From positions 62,001-126,000 of the forward strand of contig NZ_JAHXYI010000002.1 of NCBI RefSeq assembly GCF_019970045.1: a stretch of DNA of 64,000 nucleotides, given 5' to 3'. A model generated the notes under the pieces. The model did not search any database and was not told the DNA's origin. It was given only the letters and a program-made list of their open reading frames with translations. The position numbers were made by a program, and so were the translations under genes. How positions within the stretch are numbered: position 1 is the stretch's first letter; the number at the start of each line of letters is the position of its first letter. Source of the stretch: Chryseobacterium sp. GVT01B (GTDB lineage Bacteria > Bacteroidota > Bacteroidia > Flavobacteriales > Weeksellaceae). Shown piece after piece: positions 1 through 8,735 of this stretch.

Positions 1-2075
1 GTATGATCGAAGCCTTTACCATTATCTTCTACTGTAAGATTTAACAGATTTTCTTCTTCGCTTACCTGAACAATAATCTCTGAAGTATCGGCATGTTTTA
101 TCGCGTTATTCACCAATTCCTGAATGATTCTGTAGATAATCAGCTGCTTTTCCTTTGATATTGAATTGCTGTAATTGATAAATTCGGTATGGATTTCTAA
201 TGCGTTATTGGATATACGGGAAGCAAACTCCTGAATGGCTACTTCCAATCCGTATTTCGTTAATAAATCAGGCATTAAATTATGTGCTACTATTCTTAAC
301 TCTTCTACAGCTCCATCAATTTGCTCAATCGATTTTGAAATTCCTTCTTCTATATTTTCGGACTGATGAGGATTTAAATAAGACAACTGATGTTTCGTTC
401 CTGAAAGCAAACCTCCCAATCCGTCATGAAGATCACGGGCAAGACGGCCACGCTCCTGCTCCTGCCCTTCAAGCAATGCGGTAAGTGTAGATATTTTTGA
501 GTTTTGTTTCTCTTGTTCCATGGCTAAAGCATGCAGCTCGTCTCTTCGTTTAATAGACTTTGCACGCTGTTTATAGGCATAAAGCAATAAGAGAATCAGA
601 ACAATGAAAAAGATAATAAAAAAGATGTAGTACGTATTGATCTTTTCCTTGAATGCCAACAGCTTTTTAAAGTTGTTGATATCGTTATTTTTCTGCTGGG
701 TTTCCAGTTTTGCCAAACGAAGCTGCTGTTCTTTTTTCTCTGATTCAAGTTCTGAAAATTTCAGTCGCTCACGCTGGTTTTCTTCTACCAGTTTTAGGTT
801 GTTGTAGACCTGCTCACGCTGTGCACGCAAAATGTTAATCAACTTAATTTCCTGTGCTTTTTTATCACTTTCCAGTTGTAATTTGATGTATTTCTGCTCC
901 TGTCGTTCTTTATCAAACTGCGATTCTAATCTTTTGGTAATATCAAGTTTTTCCTGATCGTAAACACTTTTGTATTGATCAACATAGCTTTTATAATAAG
1001 TCAATGCTTCTTTGTAATTCCCTTGCTCTTCACTGATTCTGGATAAAGACTCAAGAATAGACAGTTCAATATTATGATCTCTCACCGGACTTTTTCCAAT
1101 TTCCATAGAGGCTTTTAGAAAATAAGATTTGGCTAAATCATAACTCTTATTCTGCAGCGCCAGTTCTGCCAGAATCCCAAACGAAGAAGCGATATGAATG
1201 GCATCACCGGTTTCCAGACTTACTTTATTAGCAAGCTGGGCATATTGCATCGCCTTATCACTGTCAAATTCTGTATATAAATTGGCTAAATTAATGGCCG
1301 CATAAGAAAGACTGCTTCTGTTAAGCATCCTGTCTTTATTTTTGTTGAAAGTCGCAATAGCCTGCAGATAATACTGCTCTGTTTTATCTCTTAACTCTGT
1401 ATTTGATGGATTTTGAATGTATTTTTGTTCATACACATACCCCATTCGCATATAGGCATCGAAGATAAGATTTGGATCATTTTGCCTGGATGCCAGTAAT
1501 AGAAACTGTTTACTATATTTTTCTTCCAGCTGGTATTCATTGAGATTAGAATAAATAGTGGATAATTCTTTTGCTACATTGCCAAATCTCCCGTACAGCG
1601 TAGAAGTTGTTGGTGAGTTTTCGTAATAATCAATCGCTTTCAGGTAAGCAGAAACAGCATCGGTCGTTTTATTATTACGGGCAAGGATCCAGCCTTTTGC
1701 ATATTGTACATAACCTTTTGCTTCATTACTATTCGTTTTTAAGCTATATGCCTTTGCGATGTCAAGACTTTTTGAAGACTCCGCTGTTTTATTATCCAGC
1801 CGATAGTTCATGGCTTGCACCGCGTATAAAATTGTGGCATACTTTCCGTCTGTCTGTCTTACAGCAATGGAAATATTGGTTTCTAAAATCTGATAAGATT
1901 TAGGTTTAAGGTTATGAAAAAATAAGGCAGTCGCGTATTTGGGAGCCAGGTTGAGCTGTTCTGCCGTATTGCTTGATGCATGATTGTATTCTCTTTCTAA
2001 TTTGCTTAAAACATCCTGCGCCTGAACAAAAAACGGACAAATAAGTAAAATAAATATAAATAATAGCCTGTGCAT
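1..2075 (-). CDS. TPR-containing sensor histidine kinase, NarL/HisKA_3 type (C-terminus cut by window)
   Basis: The reading frame is open from the ATG at 2075 to the window edge, about 690 residues, so the last part of the ATPase domain is missing. A hydrophobic signal-like start (MHRLLFIFILL, ending near FVQAQ) is followed by roughly 350 residues of TPR-like helices, a long coiled coil rich in K, E and Q, one membrane segment (YYIFFIIFFIVLILLLL) and a HisKA_3 dimerisation motif with the phospho-acceptor His (RLARDLHDGLGG). The HATPase N box (ELVNNAIKHA) and G1 box (VEDNGKGFD) follow. Kinases of this family phosphorylate LuxR/NarL-type regulators; the partner gene would lie beyond the left edge. 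An in-frame ATG at 2102 would add nine polar residues before the signal peptide, so 2075 is preferred. The input signal is unknown. Confidence 0.85.
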   Translation of the reverse strand, partial: MHRLLFIFILLICPFFVQAQDVLSKLEREYNHASSNTAEQLNLAPKYATALFFHNLKPKSYQILETNISIAVRQTDGKYATILYAVQAMNYRLDNKTAESSKSLDIAKAYSLKTNSNEAKGYVQYAKGWILARNNKTTDAVSAYLKAIDYYENSPTTSTLYGRFGNVAKELSTIYSNLNEYQLEEKYSKQFLLLASRQNDPNLIFDAYMRMGYVYEQKYIQNPSNTELRDKTEQYYLQAIATFNKNKDRMLNRSSLSYAAINLANLYTEFDSDKAMQYAQLANKVSLETGDAIHIASSFGILAELALQNKSYDLAKSYFLKASMEIGKSPVRDHNIELSILESLSRISEEQGNYKEALTYYKSYVDQYKSVYDQEKLDITKRLESQFDKERQEQKYIKLQLESDKKAQEIKLINILRAQREQVYNNLKLVEENQRERLKFSELESEKKEQQLRLAKLETQQKNNDINNFKKLLAFKEKINTYYIFFIIFFIVLILLLLYAYKQRAKSIKRRDELHALAMEQEKQNSKISTLTALLEGQEQERGRLARDLHDGLGGLLSGTKHQLSYLNPHQSENIEEGISKSIEQIDGAVEELRIVAHNLMPDLLTKYGLEVAIQEFASRISNNALEIHTEFINYSNSISKEKQLIIYRIIQELVNNAIKHADTSEIIVQVSEEENLLNLTVEDNGKGFDH

Positions 2076-2136
2076 CAAATCCTTATCTTTATTAAATTGC
2101 ATTCCATTAAGGAACGTAAATATAGGTAAATCCCTG

Positions 2137-4605
2137 CTAATCTATCTCGAAACCATGTCTTTCGGCAAAAGATCTCCATTTCTGAAATTTCTTTTCATTT
2201 TTAAAGACCGGATCTTCACCATAGTAATACACCAAACGTTGAGTTGCATATTCGTAGGCACTGTAAGCATTGGCCTGTTCAAAATACTTAATGGCTTTCT
2301 TCACATCTGTTTTTACACCCATACCGAATTCGTAGATAATACCATAATAAATACCTGAATATGACTGATCATAGTCTTTCTTTAAGTATACCAAAAGGTT
2401 TTTATAATCTCTGAACTGGTAATAGATTTCTGAAATTTTATCGTAATTATAGGAGTATTTTTTTTCGGCTTTCTGATAAAAATCCAAGGCTTTATTGTAA
2501 TCCTGAAGCACATGTTCTCCAAAATAATACAAATCACCCAGGTTGACAAGTGCCATTTCGTCACCAATCTCAGCACTTTTTCCGTATGCCTGAATTGCTT
2601 TTTTGATATTAAAAGAATATCCTATTCCGTTGTGATACAAAGCCCCGATATTATTCCAGGCTACAGGATGGTTTTGCTGTGCTGCTTTTTCGTAACAGAT
2701 GATTCCTTTTTGTGGATCAAACAGTGATTCTATTTCAGGATCGGTAAGCAGTATTCCTATTTCTACCAGGCTGTCTGTGTCGCCTTTTTGAGCAGATAAT
2801 TCAAACAAACGAAGGGCTTCATGGTAATTTTGATTTTCTTTTGCGTCAAAAGCCATTTTTTTAATGGTTCCGACTTCCATGAATTGTTCGGCGTTTTTAC
2901 CTGCCTGACTTTTCCAATGGTTATAAAAGAAAGTAAAGTATTCCAAATCTTTTCCCCGGAACGAATACCGGTCCAGATAAATGGCTCCATATTCGGAAAC
3001 CTCTACCCTCTGAATACTTCTGTCTTCATCCATTCTAAACATATTTTCATCCTGATACAGAAATAACAAACCTTCTTCTGTTCTATAATTCAAAGGATTG
3101 GAAATGTAATTGTATAATTGGGCTGACAGACCATTCTCAAAATCAAACAATTGATACCCTTCATTTTTTTGAATAGATAAAAATCCATTTTCCACATAAT
3201 GAATTTGTTTAATTTCTGATTGGGGAACGATTAACCAACTTTCGTTGTCTGTATCAAAAAGTCCTGTTCCTGTTTGGGTTTCCAGAATAAAGACATTGTT
3301 TTTGTATCCGGCATTAGATTGTGCCTTTACCTTAATAATAGATTCATTTTCTAAAAGAAACTGATGTTTTAAAGTGTGATACATCTGCCAGTTTTTATCT
3401 TTACGAACAGCCAGAGTTTCAAAATTATCAATTAGAATCAGCTGATCTGCTTCGTCAATGATAAGGTTTCCTTTTTCATCTATTAATTTTCCTTTTTTAT
3501 CAAATTTGTTTGGTTTAATCCAGAAACAGACACTTGTTTTTACGATACTTCCTTCTAAAAAATCACCCAGATAGTTTCCTTCTTTCGTATAATATTTACG
3601 CTTGCTGGTGCCTTTTTGTTTGGTGAAAAATAATTCAGGGAAATAATCGTACTCATAAGAGCTTTCATTTTCTACAGGGATAATAAGTCCGTTCTCATCA
3701 CTGTAAATTCCAAACTTCCCGTTATTCTCTACGCCTAAGAATCCATAGGCTACTCTTTCAATAGCATCATAGCCGGGAGGAACCATCCAGGTGTTTGAAT
3801 AGATTTTTAAAATTCCTGATTTTCCATTCACTTTTACTTCGCCTAAAGGCTCCTGCGCAAAATCAAATACATCAAAGGCTTCTTCATACACCGGAGAAAC
3901 CCATTCTTTTCCGTTACTTTGCAGATAACCGAATAAACTATCTTTTTGAATCACAGATATACTGTAATTATAGTCTGCTTCAAAAATATCATCATAAATG
4001 GCTGGGGCTAAAATACTCCCTTTTGCATTCTTCAAGCCAAATTTTCCATCTTCTTCAAATATGGAGGATGCGGCTTTTTTATAAGCAAGTTCCTCAAAAT
4101 AGCCCAATCCGTAATCAATCCAGTCGGTTTGTAAAATTTCGAGAAATGAGGAATATCCTATCTGCGAGAACAGGGAATCCAGCAACGAAAGATTTTGAGT
4201 TTTTACAGCCTTTTTATAGAGTTTGCTTTTCTGTTGAATTTCCATCAGCCATTCCTTTGCCTGTACCTTATGCTTTTCTTCGTTCATATTGAAAACATCC
4301 GTTGCATTCAATACAAAAGAGTCATAAGGCAGAGCTTCCAGGAATTCAAACATTTTATTAACAGGCTCGTAGTAAGCTTTCTTGTAATGCAGCTGGTAAG
4401 TATCTGCCAGCAGGTTGAAAAAGTAACGCAACTGAACAATTCCCTGGTTTTTATCTGAGAAAAACTCAACGCCTTCCACTTTGATGTCTTCCGCCAGCAA
4501 AGGATACAGCAATAATGGAATTTCATAGTTCCACTCGCCCAGATAGGTATCGAATGTCTGATTCGATTTTTGATCGTAATTATATAAATAAATCCGGTGT
4601 GCCAT
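2137..4605 (-). CDS. WG-repeat and Sel1/TPR-repeat protein
   Basis: 822 residues with no signal peptide or membrane segment, so probably cytoplasmic. Residues ~180-330 hold WG beta repeats, seen as repeated 'dGKFGl', 'nGKsGil' and 'nGKFGiy' units alternating with 'vp..YD'. The C-terminal third (~590-800) holds Sel1-like repeats, for example A-W-N-N-I-G-A-L-Y-H-N-G-I-G followed by KAIQAYGKSAE and later YYGIIYEFGMGVKTD. Both modules are protein-interaction scaffolds. No catalytic motif was seen. The gene ends 61 bp before the kinase start at 2075 on the same strand, so the two could be co-transcribed. The function is unknown; WG-repeat proteins are common and mostly uncharacterised in Bacteroidota. 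Confidence 0.75.
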   Translation of the reverse strand: MAHRIYLYNYDQKSNQTFDTYLGEWNYEIPLLLYPLLAEDIKVEGVEFFSDKNQGIVQLRYFFNLLADTYQLHYKKAYYEPVNKMFEFLEALPYDSFVLNATDVFNMNEEKHKVQAKEWLMEIQQKSKLYKKAVKTQNLSLLDSLFSQIGYSSFLEILQTDWIDYGLGYFEELAYKKAASSIFEEDGKFGLKNAKGSILAPAIYDDIFEADYNYSISVIQKDSLFGYLQSNGKEWVSPVYEEAFDVFDFAQEPLGEVKVNGKSGILKIYSNTWMVPPGYDAIERVAYGFLGVENNGKFGIYSDENGLIIPVENESSYEYDYFPELFFTKQKGTSKRKYYTKEGNYLGDFLEGSIVKTSVCFWIKPNKFDKKGKLIDEKGNLIIDEADQLILIDNFETLAVRKDKNWQMYHTLKHQFLLENESIIKVKAQSNAGYKNNVFILETQTGTGLFDTDNESWLIVPQSEIKQIHYVENGFLSIQKNEGYQLFDFENGLSAQLYNYISNPLNYRTEEGLLFLYQDENMFRMDEDRSIQRVEVSEYGAIYLDRYSFRGKDLEYFTFFYNHWKSQAGKNAEQFMEVGTIKKMAFDAKENQNYHEALRLFELSAQKGDTDSLVEIGILLTDPEIESLFDPQKGIICYEKAAQQNHPVAWNNIGALYHNGIGYSFNIKKAIQAYGKSAEIGDEMALVNLGDLYYFGEHVLQDYNKALDFYQKAEKKYSYNYDKISEIYYQFRDYKNLLVYLKKDYDQSYSGIYYGIIYEFGMGVKTDVKKAIKYFEQANAYSAYEYATQRLVYYYGEDPVFKNEKKFQKWRSFAERHGFEID

Positions 4606-5056
4606 TCATTAAATTTTATCCGTCGGAAAGCAGTAAAACGTTTTCCGGTTACAGGGATTGTTATTGAAATTAAATATTAGTATTTTGTGAAGCTGTCATC
4701 TGTAATTTGTTATTAAGTATTCTTGCAGCTGGTGTACGTTACCAAAAGATACTCAGCCCTATTACTTTTACAGCTTCTTCTTCACTCAATTTTATTTGGC
4801 TAGTGTTTTTACCCATTCGTTTTAGTGTTTGCTCGAAATAAGAATTTATTTGTTAATTGGGCGTGAAAAAGAAAGCTATAAAAGTTATAAAAATATTTAT
4901 ATAAGTAAATGTGAATGACTTTAAATCACGAGGTTCTTCATCGGATTAGTTTAATATTTTTCCGGATTAAAGGTAATAAAAGGGGTTGCATGAAAATATC
5001 CCTGATAACAGTGGTTTTTTGTTTATTCATTTTTAGAATCTATTCCATCATATCTT
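4606..5056. other. Intergenic stretch with a possible gene remnant
   Basis: No convincing gene. On the minus strand, 4739-4816 can be read as a 25-residue peptide (starts MGKNTSQIKL, ends GLSIFW). The frame stays open a little further upstream without a start, and the composition looks protein-like, so this may be the tail of a decayed gene. The rest is AT-rich with no clear structure. Confidence 0.3.
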
Positions 5057-5299
5057 TTAAGGCATATAGACTTCAGCCTGTTCAAATAGTATCATATAAC
5101 AATAAAATGCGGTTAAGACTACTCCAATAAGCCCGGAAATAAGAAATCCGAAGATATAATATCGTCCCGTTTTATTTTTCTTTAGTATAGAATTGATAAT
5201 AAAAATGATGAGCGTACATAAAAATCCTGTTCCGAAAAACAGAATCAAAACAGCAATAAACAACGCTCTTTCCAGGTGTAAATCTGCAGATGACAGCAT
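5057..5299 (-). CDS. Small two-span membrane protein
   Basis: 80 residues with two strongly hydrophobic segments (about residues 13-38 and 49-70), separated by a short basic loop (KKNKTGR) that should face the cytoplasm by the positive-inside rule. The ATG at 5299 is the only good start. No family was recognised. It stands alone with AT-rich non-coding DNA on both sides. The hydrophobic pattern makes it more likely real than random, but there is no independent support. Confidence 0.5.
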   Translation of the reverse strand: MLSSADLHLERALFIAVLILFFGTGFLCTLIIFIINSILKKNKTGRYYIFGFLISGLIGVVLTAFYCYMILFEQAEVYMP

Positions 5300-5714
5300 A
5301 ATATAATTTAGTTTATAATGAAATCTTATTCATCGTATTCAGCAATATTAGAGAGAATTGAAGAACATTGCAATCCCGATTATCAGCTATATTTTAAAGT
5401 AGATATCACCTTTCAAAGGTTACCAAATATATTATCTGCAAATTTCAAATAATACTGAGGTTTATATTCCTCTATACTTTTAAAATATTAATGATGTATT
5501 ATTTATTTACATTTTGTCAATCATAATTCCATCACACTATTATATTATAAAACTACAATTTGTTCTATTATGATTGTTTTACAAATAAACACTAAATAGT
5601 GTGTTAAATAAAATTAAAAAATACCGTAAATAAACATTTACATTAAATATCAAATTCTTTAATATGTGAATTATATTAGAAAACTATTATATTTGCCTCG
5701 TCAAAAAATAACCT
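5300..5714. promoter_or_regulatory. AT-rich gap with -7 promoter element for the lectin lipoprotein gene
   Basis: Very AT-rich sequence without a gene. At 5688-5695 there is a perfect Bacteroidota -7 element, TATATTTG, 20 bp before the ATG of the lipoprotein gene, implying a very short leader. No clear -33 TTG was found at the usual spacing. Confidence 0.5.
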
Positions 5715-6275
5715 ATGAAATTAAAATTATTGACTTTTTTAAGTCTTTCGATGCTATTAGCATCTTGTGCTCAGGACGAAAATCGTGATAATACAATGCC
5801 TGCCGAAAAGAAGATTGGTTTACAAAAAAATAATACTTCCCGCATTGGAAATCTTACGACTGTAGAACTCTTACAGGAAGTATATAATCCTTCGGTATTA
5901 AATGCAGGGGAAGCCATTACTTTGGTGCAAAACGACAGAAAATATCAACTCATCATGCAGCCTGATAACAATCTGGTGCTATATATGACAAGATTTGGGC
6001 ACACTTCTGCATTATGGAGTTCCAACTCTTATTCTGCCCTTGGCGGTATAACGCAACTTATTGCACAAAATGACGGAAATATGGTCATTTATAGAAATGG
6101 AATTCCTCTATGGAACACCAATAAAACGGTTAACTTTTATGTGAATGATCCGCACATGAAGCTTCAGCTTTTCTCCAGGTCCGGAACACTGATTACTCCA
6201 GGATTCAGAATGAAATTTGTTCTGGGAGGAAATAATCAAAATATAAATGATGTCTTCGAGGTGGATTTCGATTAA
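5715..6275 (+). CDS. Lipoprotein with bulb-type (B-lectin, mannose-binding) domain
   Basis: 186 residues. A lipoprotein signal peptide ends in LLASC with the lipidated Cys at residue 18. The mature protein holds a monocot-mannose-binding (bulb-type) lectin domain. Two copies of the sugar-binding motif QxDxNxVxY are intact: Q82-Y90 (QPDNNLVLY) and Q118-Y126 (QNDGNMVIY). A third, degenerate repeat lies near residue 150. Between them are the typical LWSSN and LWNTN turns of this fold. It is probably anchored to the outer or inner membrane and binds mannose-like glycans. Related domains occur in lectin-like bacteriocins, but those carry two domains and are not lipoproteins. It is monocistronic, with its own promoter and a terminator at 6293. 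Confidence 0.8.
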   Translation: MKLKLLTFLSLSMLLASCAQDENRDNTMPAEKKIGLQKNNTSRIGNLTTVELLQEVYNPSVLNAGEAITLVQNDRKYQLIMQPDNNLVLYMTRFGHTSALWSSNSYSALGGITQLIAQNDGNMVIYRNGIPLWNTNKTVNFYVNDPHMKLQLFSRSGTLITPGFRMKFVLGGNNQNINDVFEVDFD

Positions 6276-6292
6276 AATTAAACTTATTACTT

Positions 6293-6318
6293 AACCGTTT
6301 CTTTGAAACGGTTTTTTA
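6293..6318 (+). terminator. Intrinsic terminator of the lectin lipoprotein gene
   Basis: Perfect 8-bp stem AACCGTTT/AAACGGTT with a 5-nt loop, followed by a run of six T. It lies 17 bp after the lipoprotein stop codon and isolates that gene from rpmI. Confidence 0.85.
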
Positions 6319-6366
6319 TTGATATGATAAAATCAAGATTATAACCCTTCGAATTGATTTTTTTCG

Positions 6367-6374
6367 TATCTTTG
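6367..6374 (+). promoter_or_regulatory. -7 promoter element of rpmI-rplT
   Basis: TATCTTTG is a perfect match to TAnnTTTG. Transcription would start near 6380, giving a leader of about 70 nt before rpmI. A clear -33 element was not found at standard spacing. Confidence 0.65.
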
Positions 6375-6382
6375 CGCACTAT

Positions 6383-6405
6383 TATTCCTAATGTCCTTAG
6401 GAGTA
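6383..6405 (+). promoter_or_regulatory. Leader hairpin upstream of rpmI (candidate ribosomal-protein autoregulatory element)
   Basis: A 9-bp stem with one G-U pair (core CCTAA/TTAGG) and a 5-nt loop lies at the very 5' end of the predicted rpmI leader. L20 represses its own operon through leader RNA in several phyla, so a regulatory role is plausible. No known leader family could be assigned by eye. Confidence 0.4.
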
Positions 6406-6449
6406 ACCAAAACAGATATTGATAACAAAAACAATAAAAAAGCAGAACA

Positions 6450-6647
6450 ATGCCAAAATTAAAAACGAAATCAGGTGCTAAGAAACGTTTTGCTCTTACC
6501 GGATCTGGTAAGATCAAAAGAAAAAACGCTTACAAAAGCCACATCTTAACTAAGAAAGAAACTAAGCAGAAGAGAAATCTTACTACTACTTCTTACGTAG
6601 CTAAAGTGGACGAGAAAAGCGTACAACGTCAATTAGCAATTAAGTAG
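6450..6647 (+). CDS. rpmI: 50S ribosomal protein L35
   Basis: 65 residues, the usual bacterial L35 length. It opens with the family signature [14 protein letters not shown] and continues with [20 protein letters not shown]. It is highly basic. It binds 23S rRNA in the large subunit. rplT follows 118 bp downstream, the conserved partner. In many bacteria infC lies directly upstream; here the upstream neighbour is a terminated lipoprotein gene instead. A peptide frame at 6391-6462 overlaps the start but is probably fortuitous. Confidence 0.97.
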   Translation: MPKLKTKSGAKKRFALTGSGKIKRKNAYKSHILTKKETKQKRNLTTTSYVAKVDEKSVQRQLAIK

Positions 6648-6765
6648 TTTTTATAAATCTATATTCGGTTTATAAGAATTCAAACAAATTCAACATTTTA
6701 ACCCTGAAACGGTGCAAATAAGAGTAACATCAGTTGCCGCCCTTTTCAAAAAAACAATTTAAATT

Positions 6766-7110
6766 ATGCCAAGATCAGTAAATGCCGTAGCTTCAAGAGC
6801 TCGCAGAAAGAAAATTTTTAAGCAAGCTAAAGGTTTTTTCGGTAGAAGAAAGAACGTTTGGACTGTAGCTAAAAACGCGGTAGAAAAAGCAATGCAATAT
6901 GCTTACCGTGGTAGAAAAGAGAAAAAGAGAAACTTCAGAGCACTTTGGATCACTCGTATCAACGCGGGAACCAGAGAGCACGGAATGTCTTACTCTCAAT
7001 TTATGGGAGCTCTTAAAAAGAACAACATCGAACTTAACAGAAAAGTTTTAGCAGATTTAGCAATGAATCACCCTGAAGCTTTCAAAGCTGTTGTAGATCA
7101 AGTAAAATAA
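6766..7110 (+). CDS. rplT: 50S ribosomal protein L20
   Basis: 114 residues, full length. It has the L20 signatures [24 protein letters not shown] (split here as read), GRRKNVW and [10 protein letters not shown]. It is an assembly-initiating 23S rRNA-binding protein and the usual repressor of the infC-rpmI-rplT operon where that control has been studied. It is co-transcribed with rpmI and followed by a strong terminator at 7137. Confidence 0.97.
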   Translation: MPRSVNAVASRARRKKIFKQAKGFFGRRKNVWTVAKNAVEKAMQYAYRGRKEKKRNFRALWITRINAGTREHGMSYSQFMGALKKNNIELNRKVLADLAMNHPEAFKAVVDQVK

Positions 7111-7136
7111 TGTAGAATAGATTTTGTTATCAATAT

Positions 7137-7167
7137 AAGTCCCGGGTTTTTCCCGGGATTTTTTTTG
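7137..7167 (+). terminator. Intrinsic terminator of rpmI-rplT
   Basis: GC-rich perfect stem CCCGGG (7141-7146)/CCCGGG (7152-7157), extended by A/T pairs, with a 5-nt T loop and a following run of eight T. It lies 27 bp after rplT. Confidence 0.92.
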
Positions 7168-7491
7168 CTTTATACTTTTCAATTCTGTGTGTTTTCAAGT
7201 TGAAATTCAGTTTCAGTTACTTCAGATTTCAGAGGCATTTGATATATCATTAATAAAATTCATCTAATCATAAAGTAGAATACTGAATTTTCAACATAAA
7301 ATATTTAAAATAACAGAAAAATATACATTAAAACCAATTCATTAAATGAACATCAGCCTAACATAACAATAAACTGTATAAAAAGTTATATTATTATTAA
7401 AAAACTAATTAATTACATTAAAACAGATTTAATTATTAATAATAAATCATGATTTATTGCTATATTTACAATCTCTAAATAAAATATCAAA
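7168..7491. other. AT-rich gap upstream of the peptidase array
   Basis: No gene seen. A near match to the -7 element (TATATTTA, 7461-7468) lies 23 bp before the first peptidase start and may be its promoter. Nothing else was recognised. Confidence 0.4.
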
Positions 7492-8673
7492 ATGAAAAGA
7501 GCTGCAGTTTTTTTGCTGACTTCCATTGCACTGCAAAATATAAGTGCACAAAGTTTTATTCAGGCTTATAAAAACCGGGCTGATATGGTCACGCAAGCTA
7601 ATATTAACACCAACCTTCAGGAATTTGCAGCCTTTGGAATAAAAAAAACAGGGACAACAGCTAATAATAATGCGCTGGACTGGCTAAAAAACAAATACCT
7701 GTCTTATGGATATACAGCCAATGATTTCTCTGAAGATGCTTTCACCTATGGAGGCAATGCATCAAAAAACCTGATCATCACCAAAACCGGTACTTTGTAC
7801 CCTAACAAATATGTTATTATCTGCGGGCATTACGACACCATCGTAGGACCTGGGGTAAGCGACAATGGCAGTGGAACCTCTATCATCCTTGAGGCGGCAA
7901 GAATTCTGAAAGATATTCCAACAGAGTATTCTATTAAGTTTATCCATTTTTCCGGAGAAGAACAGGGTTTGGTGGGAAGTAATCATTATGTAAACAATGT
8001 AGCATACCAGGGAGGTACAAAAGTTCTGGATATAAAGCTGGTTTTAAATATTGACCAGGTTGGAGGTCTTATAGGAAATAATAACAATACCATCACCTGC
8101 GAAAGAGATACAGGAGGAATGTCTTCCAATAACGCAGCATCCAATACTGTGACTCAGGAATTGATGACATGTACAACCCTCTACTCTCCTCTTCAGACCA
8201 ATCTTTCCTATGCTTACAGTTCTGATTACATGCCTTTTGAAGCTAAAGGATATACGATCACAGGGTTTTATGAATATATCAAAAGTAATAATGAGCACAC
8301 TGTAAGTGATACCTATGCCAATATCGACCCTGTATATGTTTTCAATGTAGGAAAAGCGGCTGTGGGAGCATTACAGCACTTTGCCGTTGCCACAACATCA
8401 AGTAATCTTTTAAGCACCCATGAGACCACAGCACAGAAGCCAGCAGAAGAAATCAGAATTTATCCCAATCCTGCAAAAGATCTTATAACGGTAGAATTTC
8501 AGCAAGAAGTAACATCATTCAAAGTTGAGATTAATGACATGGTAGGAAATATAGTCTTACATGCTGAAAACGAGAAAAAAATAAACACATCCGGTCTTAC
8601 AAACGGAGTTTATATGGTTACTATCAAAACGGATAAAGGAAATACAACAAAGAAAATAATCATTAATAAATAA
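7492..8673 (+). CDS. Secreted M28 family zinc aminopeptidase with T9SS sorting domain (copy 1)
   Basis: 393 residues. A signal peptide ends at SAQ (residue 20). The M28 catalytic core has all five zinc ligands of the Vibrio aminopeptidase type: H113 (CGHYDT), D124 (VSDNGSG), E156/E157 (SGEEQGLVGS), D188 (NIDQVGG) and H269 (NNEHTVSDT). Residues ~315-393 form a type-A T9SS C-terminal domain, recognised by IYPNPAKD, the NGVYMV turn and the terminal KIIINK. The protein should be exported across the outer membrane and either attached or released. First of three tandem paralogues. The exact substrate cannot be read from the sequence. Confidence 0.9.
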   Translation: MKRAAVFLLTSIALQNISAQSFIQAYKNRADMVTQANINTNLQEFAAFGIKKTGTTANNNALDWLKNKYLSYGYTANDFSEDAFTYGGNASKNLIITKTGTLYPNKYVIICGHYDTIVGPGVSDNGSGTSIILEAARILKDIPTEYSIKFIHFSGEEQGLVGSNHYVNNVAYQGGTKVLDIKLVLNIDQVGGLIGNNNNTITCERDTGGMSSNNAASNTVTQELMTCTTLYSPLQTNLSYAYSSDYMPFEAKGYTITGFYEYIKSNNEHTVSDTYANIDPVYVFNVGKAAVGALQHFAVATTSSNLLSTHETTAQKPAEEIRIYPNPAKDLITVEFQQEVTSFKVEINDMVGNIVLHAENEKKINTSGLTNGVYMVTIKTDKGNTTKKIIINK

Positions 8674-8735
8674 TGTCAGACTTGAGATATAGATGAATGT
8701 TAGATTTATCTGTACTTCAGTATTACAATCATAAA

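Noticed and set aside
3795..4292. 165-codon plus-strand frame opposite the WG/Sel1 gene
   Set aside because: Antisense shadow; the opposite strand has clear WG repeats.
4739..4816. Short minus-strand peptide ending GLSIFW
   Set aside because: Too short and without context; noted only as a possible remnant of a decayed gene.
6391..6462. 23-codon frame (MSLGVTKTD...) in the rpmI leader, overlapping the rpmI start
   Set aside because: Its ATG lies in the leader hairpin about 10 nt from the predicted transcript start, with no ribosome-binding site and no regulatory codon run, so it is probably chance.
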